Shown here: positions 25,936-36,084 of the stretch, piece by piece
Position numbering within the stretch: the stretch's first letter is position 1
Layout of the letters: each line of letters opens with the position of its first letter
Program-made: the position numbers and the translations under genes
DNA from: Paracoccaceae bacterium
GTDB taxonomy: Bacteria > Pseudomonadota > Alphaproteobacteria > Rhodobacterales > Rhodobacteraceae
Assembly (NCBI GenBank): GCA_017854585.1
Contig: JAFMHK010000024.1
Coordinates: 1-53,491, forward strand
Reading direction: 5' to 3'
DNA length: 53,491 bases
Notes under the pieces: model-generated
Told to the model about the DNA's origin: nothing
Database searches by the model: none
Seen by the model: only the letters and a program-made list of their open reading frames with translations

Positions 25936-27026
25936 GGTTGCACCTGTATCTGGCCCGACGGTTCCTGCGTGCCTTTGGCATCGTGCTGGCGGTGTTCATC
26001 AGCATCCTGCTGCCCGTGGATCTGGCTGAACAGTTGCGCACGATCGGCAGCGAGGGCGGGCTTGGACCGGTGTTGGAGTTGGCCTTGCTGAACCTGCCGG
26101 GCTCACTTTACGAGATGTTGCCGCTGTTCGTGATGTTGGCGACGCTGTTGCTGTTTCTGGGGTTGGCGCGCACGTCGGAACTGGTTGTGATCCGCGCGGC
26201 GGGGCGGTCGGCACTGCGCAGCGCGATCTCGCCCGTGCTGATGGCGGTCCTGATCGGCGTGGTCGGGGTTGCGGTGATCAACCCGTTGGTGGCGGCGACC
26301 GAACGGCAATATCAGCAATCGATCGCGCGCTATCTGGGTGGCGAGGAACGAACCGTCTCGATCAGCTCCGAGGGGCTGTGGCTGCGTCAGGGCAGCGAAA
26401 CGCGCCAGACCGTGATTCGCGCCGCCGCCAGCAATTCGGACGGCACGGAGCTGGTTGATGCGACGTTCTTCACATTCAATGCCGAGGGCGAACTGACGGG
26501 CCGCATCAATGCCGCCCAAGCCGTGCTGGAGGCCGGGAACTGGGCCCTGACCGACGCCAAGCGCTGGCCGCTGGCGGACGCGCTCAACCCCGAGGCCGCA
26601 GCCGAGATGTTTGATACGCTGTTGCTGCCATCGACCCTGACGGCCGAGCAGATCCGCGACAGTTTCGGCCGCCCCGAAACCGTTCCGATCTATGACCTTC
26701 CGCGCTTCATCGCGCAGTTGAACCGGGCGGGGTTTGCGGCGCTGCAACACCGGGTCTGGCTGCAGATGGAGTTGTCATCGCCCCTGATGCTGGCGGCCAT
26801 GGTGCTGATCGGCGCGGGCTTTACCATGCGCCACACGCGGTTTGGCAAAACGGGCGTGATGGTCCTGTCGGCGATCTTACTTGGTTTTGGCGTATTTTTC
26901 TTGCGGTCTTTCGCACAGGTGCTGGGTGAAACCGGGCAACTGCCTGCGGTGATCGTTGCATGGACGCCCCCCGCCGCCGCGATCTTTCTGGCGCTTGGCC
27001 TGCTGCTCCATACGGAGGATGGCTGA
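25932..27026 (+). CDS. lptG: LPS export permease LptG
   Basis: 364 residues of the YjgP/YjgQ family with six membrane helices and a central periplasmic domain, starting MRLHLYLARRFLRAFG. It partners LptF in LPS extraction from the inner membrane. It overlaps lptF by four bases and lptD by one base (TGATG), which indicates translational coupling. The assignment of F and G follows gene order and conserved arrangement. Confidence 0.94.
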   Translation: MRLHLYLARRFLRAFGIVLAVFISILLPVDLAEQLRTIGSEGGLGPVLELALLNLPGSLYEMLPLFVMLATLLLFLGLARTSELVVIRAAGRSALRSAISPVLMAVLIGVVGVAVINPLVAATERQYQQSIARYLGGEERTVSISSEGLWLRQGSETRQTVIRAAASNSDGTELVDATFFTFNAEGELTGRINAAQAVLEAGNWALTDAKRWPLADALNPEAAAEMFDTLLLPSTLTAEQIRDSFGRPETVPIYDLPRFIAQLNRAGFAALQHRVWLQMELSSPLMLAAMVLIGAGFTMRHTRFGKTGVMVLSAILLGFGVFFLRSFAQVLGETGQLPAVIVAWTPPAAAIFLALGLLLHTEDG

Positions 27027-29158
27027 TGCGGTGGCGGACCCCCGTGGCGGCCGGATTGATGGCCCTGACCCTTGCCAGCCCGCTGGCGGGGCAGGAAGGC
27101 GCGCCCGCCACCCTGATTGCCGACCAGATCGATTTTACCCGCGCAACGCAGGTCGTGACCGCGCGCGGCGGTGTCGAGATCTTCTTTGAGGGCACGCGGT
27201 TGCGTGCCGACGCGGTCATTTATGACGGGCAAACCGATACCGTGCAGGTCCAAGGCCCCCTGATCCTGACCGAGGCCAACGGGCGGACCATCCTGCTGGC
27301 GGATTTCGCGGACCTGTCGGCGGACCTGCAGGACGGTGTGCTGCGGTCGGCACGGTTGGTTCTGGACCGTCAGTTGCAGATCGCCGCGACCGAGATCGTT
27401 CGGACCGATGGCCGTTATACGCAGCTTTACCAGACCGTCGCGTCATCGTGCGAGGTTTGCGCCGACAACCCCATACCGCTGTGGGAAATCCGCGCCCGCC
27501 GCGTGGTCCATGACCAGCAGGAACGCCAGCTCTACTTTGAAAACGCCCAGTTCCGGGTCGTGGGGGTGCCGGTCGCATATCTGCCGCGCCTGCGTCTGCC
27601 CGATCCGACGCTGGAACGCGCCAACGGCTTCTTGAGCCCCAGAATCACATCAGATGACGAGTTGGGGACGTCGCTGCACCTGCCGTATTTCATCATGCTG
27701 GGCGATCATGCGGACGTGACGATCACCCCATGGCTTACAACCGGCGACAGCCGGACGGTCGAGTTGCGGTATCGGCAAGCGTTCCGAAATGGCGCAATCA
27801 CGGTGAACAGCGCGCTGAGTTTCGATGCGCTGACGGATGACGACCAGCGCGGCTTTGTATTTGCCGATGGGCAATTCAACTTGCAGCGTGATTACGTGCT
27901 GGACTTCGCGCTGGAGGGTGTGACCGACCCCGCCTACCTTGTGGCCTATGGCTTTGAGGACAGGGACATACTTGAAAGCAATCTGACCATCAGCCGGGCC
28001 CGGCGCGATGAATATATCGAGGCGGGCATCACCCAGTTTGCCAGTCTGCGCGACGGCGATGACAATGAGACCCTGCCCAACACGGTTGTGAACGCCGAAC
28101 TGACGCGCCGGTTTGCCCCCGATGGCATTGGCGGCATTGCGTCGTTCTCGTTGGCGGGGTCGGGATACCTGCGGGAATCGGATGTGGATGGCCCGGATGG
28201 GCGTGACGTGACGCGCCTGTCCGCCAGTGGCGACTGGCGGCGCGACTTCATCCTGCCCGGTGGCGTCTTGCTGGCGCTGGAGGGCGAGCTGTACGCTGAT
28301 ATCTACAACACCCAGCAAGACAGCGGGTTCAACCAGACAGAAACGCGGCTTGCACCATTTGCCGGCGTGGAATTGCGGTGGCCGTTGCTGAACACTTCGG
28401 ACCGGGGGGTAAGGCATCTTCTGGAACCGGTCGTGCAACTGGCATGGTCGGATGACAACGGCGCCAACGTTCCCAACGAGGACAGCGCCGTTGTCGAATT
28501 CGACGAGGCCAACCTGTTCGCGCTGAACCGGTTCCCCGGCAACGACGAGCGTGAGGTTGGTCAGCGCATGGCGCTGGCGCTAGGCTATACGCGGGTTGAC
28601 CCGCTGGGCTGGTCACTTGGCGTGACAGTGGGACGCGTGTTTCGCGATGCCGACTATGGTCAGTTCACCCCCGGTTCAGGGCTGGACGGGACGCAATCGG
28701 ATTGGCTGTTGTCCACACATCTTGGTATCGGGGATGATCTGACGCTGATCAACCGCGCCCTTTACGACGATGATTTTTCCTTCAGCGCCAACGAACTGGC
28801 GTTGAACTGGATTGGTGACGCGCACGATCTGACAACGAGTTTCACCTGGCTGGAGGCCGACCCCGCCGAAGGCAGGCCCGAAGACATGGCCGAATGGGCC
28901 TTTGACGCGGGTTATGATTTTGCAAACGCGTGGGGCGCATCCGTGGATTGGCGATATGATTTCGTCGCGAACAACCCCACCCGGGCCGGGCTTGCGTTGA
29001 ATTACGCGACCGAGTGCGTTGATGTGGAGTTTTCTGTTGCGCGCCGCTATACCTCCACCACAACACTGAATCCGGCGACGACCGTTGGATTGACGGTTTC
29101 GTTGAATGGGTTCGGCGCGACGCGCAACGGGCGCAGCTACGATAGAAGTTGCCAATGA
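27026..29158 (+). CDS. lptD: LPS-assembly protein LptD
   Basis: 710-residue outer-membrane protein. A signal peptide (to about residue 22, SPLAGQ) is followed by an OstA/LptA-like beta-taco (about 25-130: ADQIDFTRATQVVTARGGVEI) and a large C-terminal beta-barrel. Two cysteines in SSCEVCADNPIP (about 145-152) match the conserved C-x-x-C before the barrel, and a third and fourth lie near the C-terminus (ATECVDVEF and the terminal SCQ), the pairs LptD uses for disulphides. It inserts LPS into the outer leaflet. Start at GGAGGAT upstream of ATG 27026. Confidence 0.94.
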   Translation: MRWRTPVAAGLMALTLASPLAGQEGAPATLIADQIDFTRATQVVTARGGVEIFFEGTRLRADAVIYDGQTDTVQVQGPLILTEANGRTILLADFADLSADLQDGVLRSARLVLDRQLQIAATEIVRTDGRYTQLYQTVASSCEVCADNPIPLWEIRARRVVHDQQERQLYFENAQFRVVGVPVAYLPRLRLPDPTLERANGFLSPRITSDDELGTSLHLPYFIMLGDHADVTITPWLTTGDSRTVELRYRQAFRNGAITVNSALSFDALTDDDQRGFVFADGQFNLQRDYVLDFALEGVTDPAYLVAYGFEDRDILESNLTISRARRDEYIEAGITQFASLRDGDDNETLPNTVVNAELTRRFAPDGIGGIASFSLAGSGYLRESDVDGPDGRDVTRLSASGDWRRDFILPGGVLLALEGELYADIYNTQQDSGFNQTETRLAPFAGVELRWPLLNTSDRGVRHLLEPVVQLAWSDDNGANVPNEDSAVVEFDEANLFALNRFPGNDEREVGQRMALALGYTRVDPLGWSLGVTVGRVFRDADYGQFTPGSGLDGTQSDWLLSTHLGIGDDLTLINRALYDDDFSFSANELALNWIGDAHDLTTSFTWLEADPAEGRPEDMAEWAFDAGYDFANAWGASVDWRYDFVANNPTRAGLALNYATECVDVEFSVARRYTSTTTLNPATTVGLTVSLNGFGATRNGRSYDRSCQ

Positions 29159-29216
29159 TGACGGTCTCATGCAGGGACCGCAGATGACACGACCGGGAAG
29201 AGCGAAAGACGAGGCC

Positions 29217-30461
29217 ATGACACACAAAAACCAGCAGTTTCTTTCCCGCCGCCCACGCATGGCGGCCCTGATCGCCGCGGCCGTCGTGGCCGTAGGGCTG
29301 ACCGGCGCAATGCCCGTCGCGGCGCAAAGCCCGTTTTCCGCCGCCATCACAATCAACGATAGCGTCGTGACCAACTACGAGATCGATCAGCGTGTTCGGT
29401 TCCTTGAGGTTCTGAACGCGCCCGGCGACCTGACGCAGCTTGCGCGTGACGCATTGGTCAACGAGCGTCTGCAGCAAGGCGAGGCCCGGCGTCTGGGCCT
29501 GAGTGCCGGAGCAGAGCAGATCGAAGCGGGCATGACGGAATTTGCGGCCCGTGCGAACCTGAGCGCAGAAGAACTGATCACCGCCCTGACCGAGGAAGGC
29601 ATTTCGGTGGAAACCTTCCGCGACTTCATCGCCGTCGGGATCACTTGGCGCAACGTCATCCAGTCGCGGTTCGCACAAACCGTCCGCATCAGCGAGGACG
29701 ATATTGACCGCGCGATGTTGATGGGCACATCGCTGGAAGGGGCGCGCATCTCGTTGGCGGAGATCGTGGTGCCGCTGACCCCGGAGAACCAGGATACCCT
29801 GGCCGAGGAACTGGGCAATCTGGGCCGACAGTTGAACGGCTCTTTCAGTGATTTCTCGGATGCCGCGCGGCGGTTCTCGGCGGCGCAAACGCGGGAAAGT
29901 GGTGGCGTCGTCGCCGCTCGTCCGCTGTCGGCCGTCCCGCCGCAGTTGCTTGAAGTGCTGATCGAATTGCAGCCCGGTGACGTAAGCGGCCCGATCCCGC
30001 TGGGACCGGCGGTTGCAATCTTCCAGATGCGCGGCCTGAGCGATGCGGGGCTGCAAAGCCCCACGGTCACCGAGATCGATTATGCCACCGTCGCCTTCGC
30101 AGGTGGGCGGACGGCCGAAACCCTTGCCGCCGCACAGGCGTTGAGCGCCTCAGTCGATCAGTGCGATGATCTTTATGCCGAGCGCCCCGGCACCCATACC
30201 CGCATCAGCCTGCCGCCCGCGCAGATACCGGGCGATGTGGCGCTGGAATTGGCGCGGCTGGACGCGAACGAGGTTTCCACAGGGCTTATTCAGCCCGATG
30301 GCGCCGCGCTGGTTTGGTTGATGTTGTGCGATCGCACGGTGGCCGACCCCGAGGGCGGTCGCGATGCGGTGCGCCAACGCCTGTTCCAGCAACGGCTGGC
30401 AAATCTGGCAAATGGCTATCTGGCGGAATTGCGCGCTGCTGCCATCATCGAAGGGGAATGA
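29217..30461 (+). CDS. surA: SurA-like periplasmic chaperone / peptidyl-prolyl isomerase
   Basis: 414 residues. A Sec signal peptide ends at AAQ near residue 38. The SurA N-terminal chaperone region follows (SPFSAAITINDSVVTNYEID, typical for alphaproteobacterial SurA) with one parvulin-like domain (about 190-290: SLAEIVVPL, SGGVVAARPL). It escorts outer-membrane proteins, including LptD. Upstream in-frame ATGs at 29169 and 29184 exist; 29184 has the better ribosome site (AGGGA), while 29217 gives a more normal signal peptide, so the start is uncertain. It lies between lptD and pdxA as usual. Confidence 0.88.
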   Translation: MTHKNQQFLSRRPRMAALIAAAVVAVGLTGAMPVAAQSPFSAAITINDSVVTNYEIDQRVRFLEVLNAPGDLTQLARDALVNERLQQGEARRLGLSAGAEQIEAGMTEFAARANLSAEELITALTEEGISVETFRDFIAVGITWRNVIQSRFAQTVRISEDDIDRAMLMGTSLEGARISLAEIVVPLTPENQDTLAEELGNLGRQLNGSFSDFSDAARRFSAAQTRESGGVVAARPLSAVPPQLLEVLIELQPGDVSGPIPLGPAVAIFQMRGLSDAGLQSPTVTEIDYATVAFAGGRTAETLAAAQALSASVDQCDDLYAERPGTHTRISLPPAQIPGDVALELARLDANEVSTGLIQPDGAALVWLMLCDRTVADPEGGRDAVRQRLFQQRLANLANGYLAELRAAAIIEGE

Positions 30462-31444
30462 TGACGGCCCCCATAGCGATGAGCGTCGGGGAACCCGCTG
30501 GCATTGGCCCGGAGATTGCAGCCAAGGCGTGGTTGCACCTTGGCGCTCGGCTGCCGTTCTTCGTGATCGGCGACCCCAGACATCTTGCAGGCCACGGCGC
30601 CCGCGTGATCGAGATTGCGGCCCCCGCAGACGCCATGACGGCGTCCGTACGCGGGCTGCCGGTTCTGGCGCAGGACTTTGCGGCACCGGCACGGCCGGGA
30701 CAGCCTGCGCCCGAAAACGCCCAAGGCGTGATCGACGCAATCGCCCGTGGTGTCGATCTGGTCATGCGCGGACAGGCCAGCGCGCTGTGCACCGCGCCCA
30801 TTCACAAGAAGGCATTGAAGGACGGGGCCGGGTTTCCCTATCCGGGGCATACCGAATACCTTGCGGCGCTGGCAGGCGTGGACCGGGTTGTGATGATGTT
30901 GGCCTGCGCGGCATTGCGCGTTGTCCCGACCACGATCCACGTGCCGTTGTCCGAGGTTCCCGGCCTTTTGAATGCGCGTCTGATCCGCGACACGATCCGG
31001 ATCACGGATCAGGCCCTGCGCCTTGATTTCGGCATCGAGAGCCCGCGCATCGCCGTGGCTGGACTTAATCCCCATGCCGGCGAAGGCGGCGCGATGGGGC
31101 ACGAAGAGATCGACTTGATCATCCCGGTGCTGGAGGGATTGCGCGCCGAGGGGATGGCGGTGACCGGGCCGCATTCGGCCGACACGATGTTTCATGCGGG
31201 CGCGCGCCAACATTATGACGCAGCGGTTGCGATGTATCATGATCAGGCGCTGATCCCGATCAAGACGCTGGATTTCGCGGGCGGTGTGAACGTCACGCTG
31301 GGGCTGCCATTCATCCGCACCTCGCCTGACCACGGGACCGCCTTCGACATTGCCGGACGCGGTATTGCCGACGCCACAAGCCTGATTGCGGCGCTGGAGA
31401 TGGCGGAACGGATGGCGCGCGCGCGGAGTATCGCCGGTGCGTGA
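30461..31444 (+). CDS. pdxA: 4-hydroxythreonine-4-phosphate dehydrogenase
   Basis: 327 residues. The N-terminus MSVGEPAGIGPEIAAKAW, the TAPIHK segment, the metal-binding HTEYLA, and AMYHDQALIPIKTLDF with metal-binding His, then RTSPDHGTAFDIAG are all PdxA signatures. It catalyses an NAD-dependent oxidation in the DXP-dependent vitamin B6 pathway. ATGs at 30458 and 30461 are in frame, both touching the surA stop; 30461 has the more usual spacing from AAGGGGA. It is part of the lpt-surA-pdxA-ksgA set. Confidence 0.95.
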   Translation: MTAPIAMSVGEPAGIGPEIAAKAWLHLGARLPFFVIGDPRHLAGHGARVIEIAAPADAMTASVRGLPVLAQDFAAPARPGQPAPENAQGVIDAIARGVDLVMRGQASALCTAPIHKKALKDGAGFPYPGHTEYLAALAGVDRVVMMLACAALRVVPTTIHVPLSEVPGLLNARLIRDTIRITDQALRLDFGIESPRIAVAGLNPHAGEGGAMGHEEIDLIIPVLEGLRAEGMAVTGPHSADTMFHAGARQHYDAAVAMYHDQALIPIKTLDFAGGVNVTLGLPFIRTSPDHGTAFDIAGRGIADATSLIAALEMAERMARARSIAGA

Positions 31445-31460
31445 TCCGATCAGCGGTCGT

Positions 31461-31505
31461 CGGGGGCCAGCCCCCCGGCCTTCGGCCGCCCCCCGGAGTT
31501 TTCCG
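31461..31505. repeat. GC-rich intergenic palindrome between pdxA and ksgA
   Basis: GGGGG-CCAG-CCCCC is followed by CGGCC-TTC-GGCCG and CCCCCCGG, then a short T-rich stretch and GGCCAAGATGAA. This is the kind of GC-rich palindrome I recall between many Rhodobacterales genes. Its relative lies at 43209-43229. It may weakly terminate or stabilise mRNA without fully separating pdxA and ksgA. Confidence 0.55.
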
Positions 31506-31530
31506 GCCAAGATGAAATCAGGAGCCGTCG

Positions 31531-32370
31531 ATGGCCGCAATTGACGGGCTGCCGCCCCTGCGTGACGTGATCGCCACCCATGGGCTGAGCGCAAAGAAAT
31601 CGATGGGACAAAATTTTCTGCTGGACCTGAACCTGACCGCGAAGATCGCGCGTGCGGCAGGGGATGTGACCGGATCCGATGTACTGGAGGTAGGACCGGG
31701 CCCGGGCGGGTTGACGCGCGGGCTGTTGGCCGAGGGCGCACGCCGGGTGGTTGCGGTCGAGAAGGATGCCCGCTGCCTGCCAGCGCTGGCCGAGATCAGC
31801 GCCGCCTACCCCGGACGACTGAACGTGGTGAACGGCGATGCATTGGAGGTGGATTGGCGCGCGTTGCTGACGCCACCGATCAAGGTGGTTGCCAACCTTC
31901 CATATAACGTGGGCACCGAGTTGTTGGTGCGGTGGCTGACCCCCGATGTGTGGCCACCACAATGGGACAGCCTGACGTTGATGTTCCAGAAAGAGGTGGC
32001 AGAGCGCATCGTGGCCAAGCCCGGCGGCAAGGCCTATGGACGGCTGGCGGTTCTGGCGCAATGGCGGTGCGACGCAAGGATCGTGATGCACCTGCCGCCC
32101 GGCGCATTCACGCCGCCCCCAAAAGTCAGTTCGGCGGTCGTTCACCTGACGGCACTGGCAGAGCCGAAATACCCCGCAGATCCGGCCGTATTGAGCCGCG
32201 TCGTGGCCATGGCCTTCAACCAGCGGCGCAAGATGCTGCGGTCGGCGTTGAAAGGGTTAGGGGCAGATATCGAGGAGCGGATCCTGGCCGCAGGCCTTGA
32301 ACCGACGGACCGCGCCGAGCAGGTGCCAATCGAAGGCTTCTGTGCCCTTGCCCGCGAAGTGGCCCACTGA
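31531..32370 (+). CDS. ksgA: 16S rRNA dimethyladenosine methyltransferase
   Basis: 279 residues. It shows [10 protein letters not shown] at the start, the SAM-binding [14 protein letters not shown], and NLPYN, the catalytic motif of adenine N6-dimethylases. It dimethylates two adjacent adenines near the 3' end of 16S rRNA in late 30S assembly. The ribosome site CAGGAG lies about 8 bases before the ATG. It is last in the lpt-surA-pdxA-ksgA set. Confidence 0.96.
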   Translation: MAAIDGLPPLRDVIATHGLSAKKSMGQNFLLDLNLTAKIARAAGDVTGSDVLEVGPGPGGLTRGLLAEGARRVVAVEKDARCLPALAEISAAYPGRLNVVNGDALEVDWRALLTPPIKVVANLPYNVGTELLVRWLTPDVWPPQWDSLTLMFQKEVAERIVAKPGGKAYGRLAVLAQWRCDARIVMHLPPGAFTPPPKVSSAVVHLTALAEPKYPADPAVLSRVVAMAFNQRRKMLRSALKGLGADIEERILAAGLEPTDRAEQVPIEGFCALAREVAH

Positions 32371-32475
32371 CCTGACGCCGTGCGTTCGGCGCCCTTGAAA
32401 ACGATGGCGGCAGAGATCCCTCGGGCCAAGGGCACGGGGGCGGTGCTTGCCACATCGATCAATGCCAGTGTGGTA

Positions 32476-32520
32476 TGAAACGACAAAGCCGCGCCAATCC
32501 GGCGCGGCTTTGTCGTTTCA
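32476..32520. terminator. Bidirectional terminator with 20-bp perfect inverted repeat
   Basis: The arm at 32476-32495 is exactly complementary to 32501-32520 across the 5-base loop AATCC. It lies between convergent ksgA and the DUF4167 gene. The GC-rich core and the TTTGTCGTTT flank on each side allow it to stop transcripts from both strands. The spacer 32371-32475 before it holds no supported gene. Confidence 0.8.
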
Positions 32521-32574
32521 AGCAGGGGCGCATGACCATTAGATCATCGCTTGATCCGTCCTGAGGTGCGGTGC

Positions 32575-33414
32575 TTACTCGGCCGCTTCTTGCGGCGGCG
32601 CGTCAGACCCGCCAGCAGTCTCGGTCGAGGGGGCGTCATCGGTCTGAACACGCGGTTTGCGCGGACGGCGGGCACGCTTTGGTGCAGCTTCAGGCGTTTC
32701 GACAAGCGTGCTGTCGCCCTCGGCGACTGGTTCGATCACCGCATCAAACTCGTTGGTGGATGCGGATGGACCTGCGGTTTGCGCGTCACCAACTGATGGG
32801 GCTGGCCGATCCTGCCGGGGCTTTCGCGCGGGGCGCTTTTGCTGACCGCGATCTTGCTGGTCGCCGCCCTGCTGCTGGGGCCGGTCCTGCTGATTGCGGT
32901 CTTGCTGGCTGCCGCCCTGCTGACTGCCGCCCTGCTGACTGCGGTCCTGCTGGTTACGGTCCTGCTGGTTACGGTCCTGCTGACTGCGGTCTTGCTGGTT
33001 GGCGTCGGACCGGTCTTGTTGCCCATAGCCCTGCTGGCCATTGTTTTGCTGACCACCGTCGCTGTAGCTCCGCTCGCCCTGGTGTTGGCCTTGTTGACCC
33101 GGCTGACCCTGCTGGCCACCCTCGCTCTGGATTTGTTGATCGCGGCGCGCGTCCATTTCACGCTGCGCCTCGCCCAGCATGCGCAGATAATGTTCCGCGT
33201 GTTGTTGGAAGTTCTCGGCGGCCACGCGATCGTTGGACAGTTGCGCATCGCGCGTCAACTGCGTGTATTTGTCAATAATCTGTTGCGGAGTGCCACGGAC
33301 CTTGCTCTCGGGGCCCGAGCTATCGAACACCCGGTTGATGATGTTACCAACCGACCGGCTGCCACTGCTGCTGCGGTTCGACTTGGACCGCGAACGGTTT
33401 TTAGATGATCTCAT
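32575..33414 (-). CDS. DUF4167 protein with Gln-rich repeat region
   Basis: 279 residues. The N-terminal 75 residues (RSRSKSNRSS basic start, then NRVFDSSGPESKVRGTPQQIIDKYTQLTRDA) are the DUF4167 domain of alphaproteobacteria, whose function is unknown; the basic, polar character suggests nucleic-acid binding. Residues about 100-215 are a low-complexity tract of QQDR, QQGG and NQQDR repeats, and the C-terminus is rich in Pro, Ala and Arg. Such a composition is typical of disordered proteins that may condense with RNA. It is a single gene; the region 33415-33662 upstream should hold its promoter. Confidence 0.88.
   Translation of the reverse strand: MRSSKNRSRSKSNRSSSGSRSVGNIINRVFDSSGPESKVRGTPQQIIDKYTQLTRDAQLSNDRVAAENFQQHAEHYLRMLGEAQREMDARRDQQIQSEGGQQGQPGQQGQHQGERSYSDGGQQNNGQQGYGQQDRSDANQQDRSQQDRNQQDRNQQDRSQQGGSQQGGSQQDRNQQDRPQQQGGDQQDRGQQKRPARKPRQDRPAPSVGDAQTAGPSASTNEFDAVIEPVAEGDSTLVETPEAAPKRARRPRKPRVQTDDAPSTETAGGSDAPPQEAAE
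32883..33002. repeat. Eight tandem 15-bp repeats inside the DUF4167 gene
   Basis: Eight consecutive 15-base units of the form GGTCCTGCTGnnTnC (plus-strand reading) code for five-residue QQDRN / QQGGS repeats. Units at 32913 and 32928 are identical, as are those at 32943 and 32958. In-frame repeats such as this can expand and contract by slippage, so length variation between strains is expected. Confidence 0.85.
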
Positions 33415-33662
33415 ATGTATTATCGTTCCAGTTGTCCTGGTCCGGTCCAGGCACGGGGGGCTGTGGCCCCTGTCTGATGTTGCACCAAGCCCTGCAATAT
33501 TTGTGAGCCCGGGTTTTCATGGCAAATCGGCGGGGGAATGAGACGATCATTCCACGCCCCGCACCATTTGAATAACCACGCTATTTGACGCAAAACAAGG
33601 CCCAAACGTAACGTGGTGGCAAATTTTCGCACCATTTCGGCATATTTGGGCGGCTGCGTGAC

Positions 33663-34508
33663 CTATTGGCCGCGCCCGGCCACCACGCGGTCTGCTCCAT
33701 TGATATCGGGATGCACGGCAATATCCGCAAGGCCTGCGGCGGCAAACAGTGCGGCCACGGCCTGCCCCTGATCATGGCCGATCTCGACCAGCAGCCTGCC
33801 GCCTGTATCGAGATACGCGGGCGCGGTGTTGACGATGGCGCGGTAGGCATCAAGGCCGTCGCCGCCGGGGGTCAGCGCCAGACGCGGCTCCCACCGGGTG
33901 ACTTCGGGGGCAAGGGTCGCATAAGCGGCCTCGGTCACGTAGGGCGGGTTCGATACGATCAGGTCATATCTGCCAGCGAGACCTTCGAACCACGCAGCGT
34001 GCGTCAGGGTGAGCCGGTCGGCGACCCCGTGAAGGGCGGCGTTTTCGCGGGCAATTTCAAGCGCAGTCATCGAGATGTCGGTGGCCACGCCAGTTGCCGA
34101 CGGCCTTTCGGCCAGCAAGGTGACGGCAATCGCGCCCGTGCCTGTCCCAAGGTCCAGCAGGCGCGTGAACGAGCCTGCAAGGGCATGTTCGATAAGGGTT
34201 TCTGTATCCGGGCGCGGGGTCAGCGTGTCGGACGTCACGCGGAAGTCACGGCCGTAAAACGGCCACTCTCCGACAATCTGGGCCAGTGGCTGGCGGTCCA
34301 TGCGCGCGGTCAGTGCCGCGATGAACCGTCCCGGGGCGTCACCTGCGGGCCAAGGCTCGGACAGGCGCGTCAGCAGTGATGCCGCGCTCCAGCCAAGGGC
34401 ATGGCACAAAAGCAACCGGGCCTCGCGCTCGGCGTCGTTGGGGAGCATGAATTCGGACAGCATCGCGCGTGTGGTGGCATAGCTGTCACGCAGCGTCTCG
34501 ATGCTCAA
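33663..34508 (-). CDS. prmC: Release-factor glutamine methyltransferase
   Basis: 281 residues. It has the N-terminal helical domain, the SAM-binding [16 protein letters not shown] and the catalytic NPPY (LIVSNPPYV). PrmC methylates the Gln of the GGQ motif in release factors. Its start overlaps the prfA stop by four bases, so it is co-translated with its own substrate. The C-terminus (GRGQ) is ordinary. Confidence 0.95.
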   Translation of the reverse strand: MSIETLRDSYATTRAMLSEFMLPNDAEREARLLLCHALGWSAASLLTRLSEPWPAGDAPGRFIAALTARMDRQPLAQIVGEWPFYGRDFRVTSDTLTPRPDTETLIEHALAGSFTRLLDLGTGTGAIAVTLLAERPSATGVATDISMTALEIARENAALHGVADRLTLTHAAWFEGLAGRYDLIVSNPPYVTEAAYATLAPEVTRWEPRLALTPGGDGLDAYRAIVNTAPAYLDTGGRLLVEIGHDQGQAVAALFAAAGLADIAVHPDINGADRVVAGRGQ

Positions 34509-35560
34509 CCTTCCATCTCCGCCAGCATGCTGGCCTGATCATCCTCGACCAATGCGTCGATGATATCGTCCAGATCGCCGTGCATCACGGCATCAAGCTT
34601 GTAGAGCGTCAGATTGATCCGATGATCAGTCAGGCGGCCTTGGGGAAAATTGTAGGTGCGGATGCGCTCCGAGCGGTCGCCACTGCCAATCTGGCTCTTG
34701 CGATCGGCGGCGCGTTCATCGGCGACCTTCTGGCGCTCCATGTCATAAAGCCGCGCCCGCAAGACCTGCATCGCGATCTCACGGTTACGATGCTGCGACT
34801 TCTCGGACGAGGTGACCATCAGGCCGGTGGGGAGGTGGGTAATGCGCACTGCGGAATCGGTCGTGTTCACGTGCTGCCCCCCTGCCCCGCTGGCGCGCAT
34901 GGTGTCGATGCGCAGATCGGTGGCGGGGATCGCGATGTCGACCTCTTCCGCTTCGGGCAACACGGCCACGGTGGCGGCCGAGGTATGGATGCGACCACCC
35001 GATTCCGTTTCGGGCACCCGCTGCACCCGGTGAACCCCAGATTCGTATTTCAGCCGGGCAAAGACGTTCTCTCCCTCGATCCGGGCCGTCAGCTCCTTCA
35101 GGCCTCCAAGCTCGGTCGATTGATGATCGATGATCTCCATCCGCCAGCCGCGATTTTCGCAATAGCGCTGGTACATGCGCAACAAATCCGCCGCAAACAG
35201 GGCGGCCTCGTCCCCGCCGGTGCCGGGGCGGATTTCGATCATCGCGGGGCGGGCGTCTGCGGCATCCTTGGGCAACAGCGCGATGCGCAGCGCCTGTTCG
35301 GCGGCTGGAACGGCGGCCCGCAGGCGGGGCAACTCGTCTTCCGCCAACTCGCGCATCTCGGGGTCGGCCAGCATCGCTTCGGCCTCGGCGATATCGGCCT
35401 GCAACTGATCATAGGCCGCGATCTGGACCACGACCGGCTTGAGCTCGGCATACTCGCGGGAGATGCCGGCAATCTTGTCGGGATCGGGCGCGCTGTTCAG
35501 CTGCGCTTCGAGATACTCGAAACGTTCGGTAATCTGGCGAAGGCGATCCGTGGGAAGCAT
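34505..35560 (-). CDS. prfA: Peptide chain release factor 1
   Basis: 351 residues. It carries [15 protein letters not shown] with the peptidyl-hydrolase [16 protein letters not shown] in domain 1 and the basic [16 protein letters not shown] stretch ([17 protein letters not shown]) are typical. RF1 recognises UAA and UAG and releases the peptide on the ribosome. It is upstream of and overlaps prmC. The DUF1499 gene follows on the same strand 31 bases upstream of its start. Confidence 0.96.
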   Translation of the reverse strand: MLPTDRLRQITERFEYLEAQLNSAPDPDKIAGISREYAELKPVVVQIAAYDQLQADIAEAEAMLADPEMRELAEDELPRLRAAVPAAEQALRIALLPKDAADARPAMIEIRPGTGGDEAALFAADLLRMYQRYCENRGWRMEIIDHQSTELGGLKELTARIEGENVFARLKYESGVHRVQRVPETESGGRIHTSAATVAVLPEAEEVDIAIPATDLRIDTMRASGAGGQHVNTTDSAVRITHLPTGLMVTSSEKSQHRNREIAMQVLRARLYDMERQKVADERAADRKSQIGSGDRSERIRTYNFPQGRLTDHRINLTLYKLDAVMHGDLDDIIDALVEDDQASMLAEMEG

Positions 35561-35591
35561 TTGCGCGGTGTGGCCCGCGCCGTCGTTGCGG

Positions 35592-36035
35592 TCAAGGGGT
35601 CAGGGCATCCAGCCAACGGTCGACGCGCGCCTGATTGACGCCCAGATCGGATTGTCCGAACCGCGCGCGGGAAAAGATGCTGATCCGCGTCTGACCATCT
35701 TCGTCATGCAGGCGGATCGAGATTGCATCGGGGTAACCCATCAGGCGCGACCGCACGACATAGGTGGCAAACCCGTCGGCCAACGTTCCCGCAATCAGCG
35801 TGGCGCCATCGGCACGGGCCACGTCATGCAAGCGCGCGGCGGCATCGGCGGGTGCCAGATTGACAACTGGCGCCTCGTCCCCGTTGATCAGCACGAAATT
35901 CTGCGCGGCCGGGGCCGTGGCGGTTTCAGGATCGACATGCCAGACCGCAGCAGGCATCGACACCAGCCGCATGTAGACGGCAACGCCAACAAAACCGGCC
36001 AACACTAGCGCAAACACGATTAGAATGATCCGCAT
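35592..36035 (-). CDS. DUF1499 family membrane-anchored protein
   Basis: 147 residues. One N-terminal membrane helix (about 3-24) is followed by a periplasmic domain that fits DUF1499: WHVDPETA near the start, a [18 protein letters not shown] strand, and [17 protein letters not shown] with WLDAL at the end. The function of the family is unknown. It is 31 bases from the prfA start on the same strand and may be co-transcribed with prfA-prmC. Confidence 0.78.
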   Translation of the reverse strand: MRIILIVFALVLAGFVGVAVYMRLVSMPAAVWHVDPETATAPAAQNFVLINGDEAPVVNLAPADAAARLHDVARADGATLIAGTLADGFATYVVRSRLMGYPDAISIRLHDEDGQTRISIFSRARFGQSDLGVNQARVDRWLDALTP

Positions 36036-36084
36036 GGTCAGGCCCCTAAATTCAGGCCAATAGGTGCGGCTTCAACGGCCGGCG

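Noticed and set aside
32883..33002. CRISPR array
   Set aside because: The repeats are contiguous 15-base units without spacers and lie in a coding frame.
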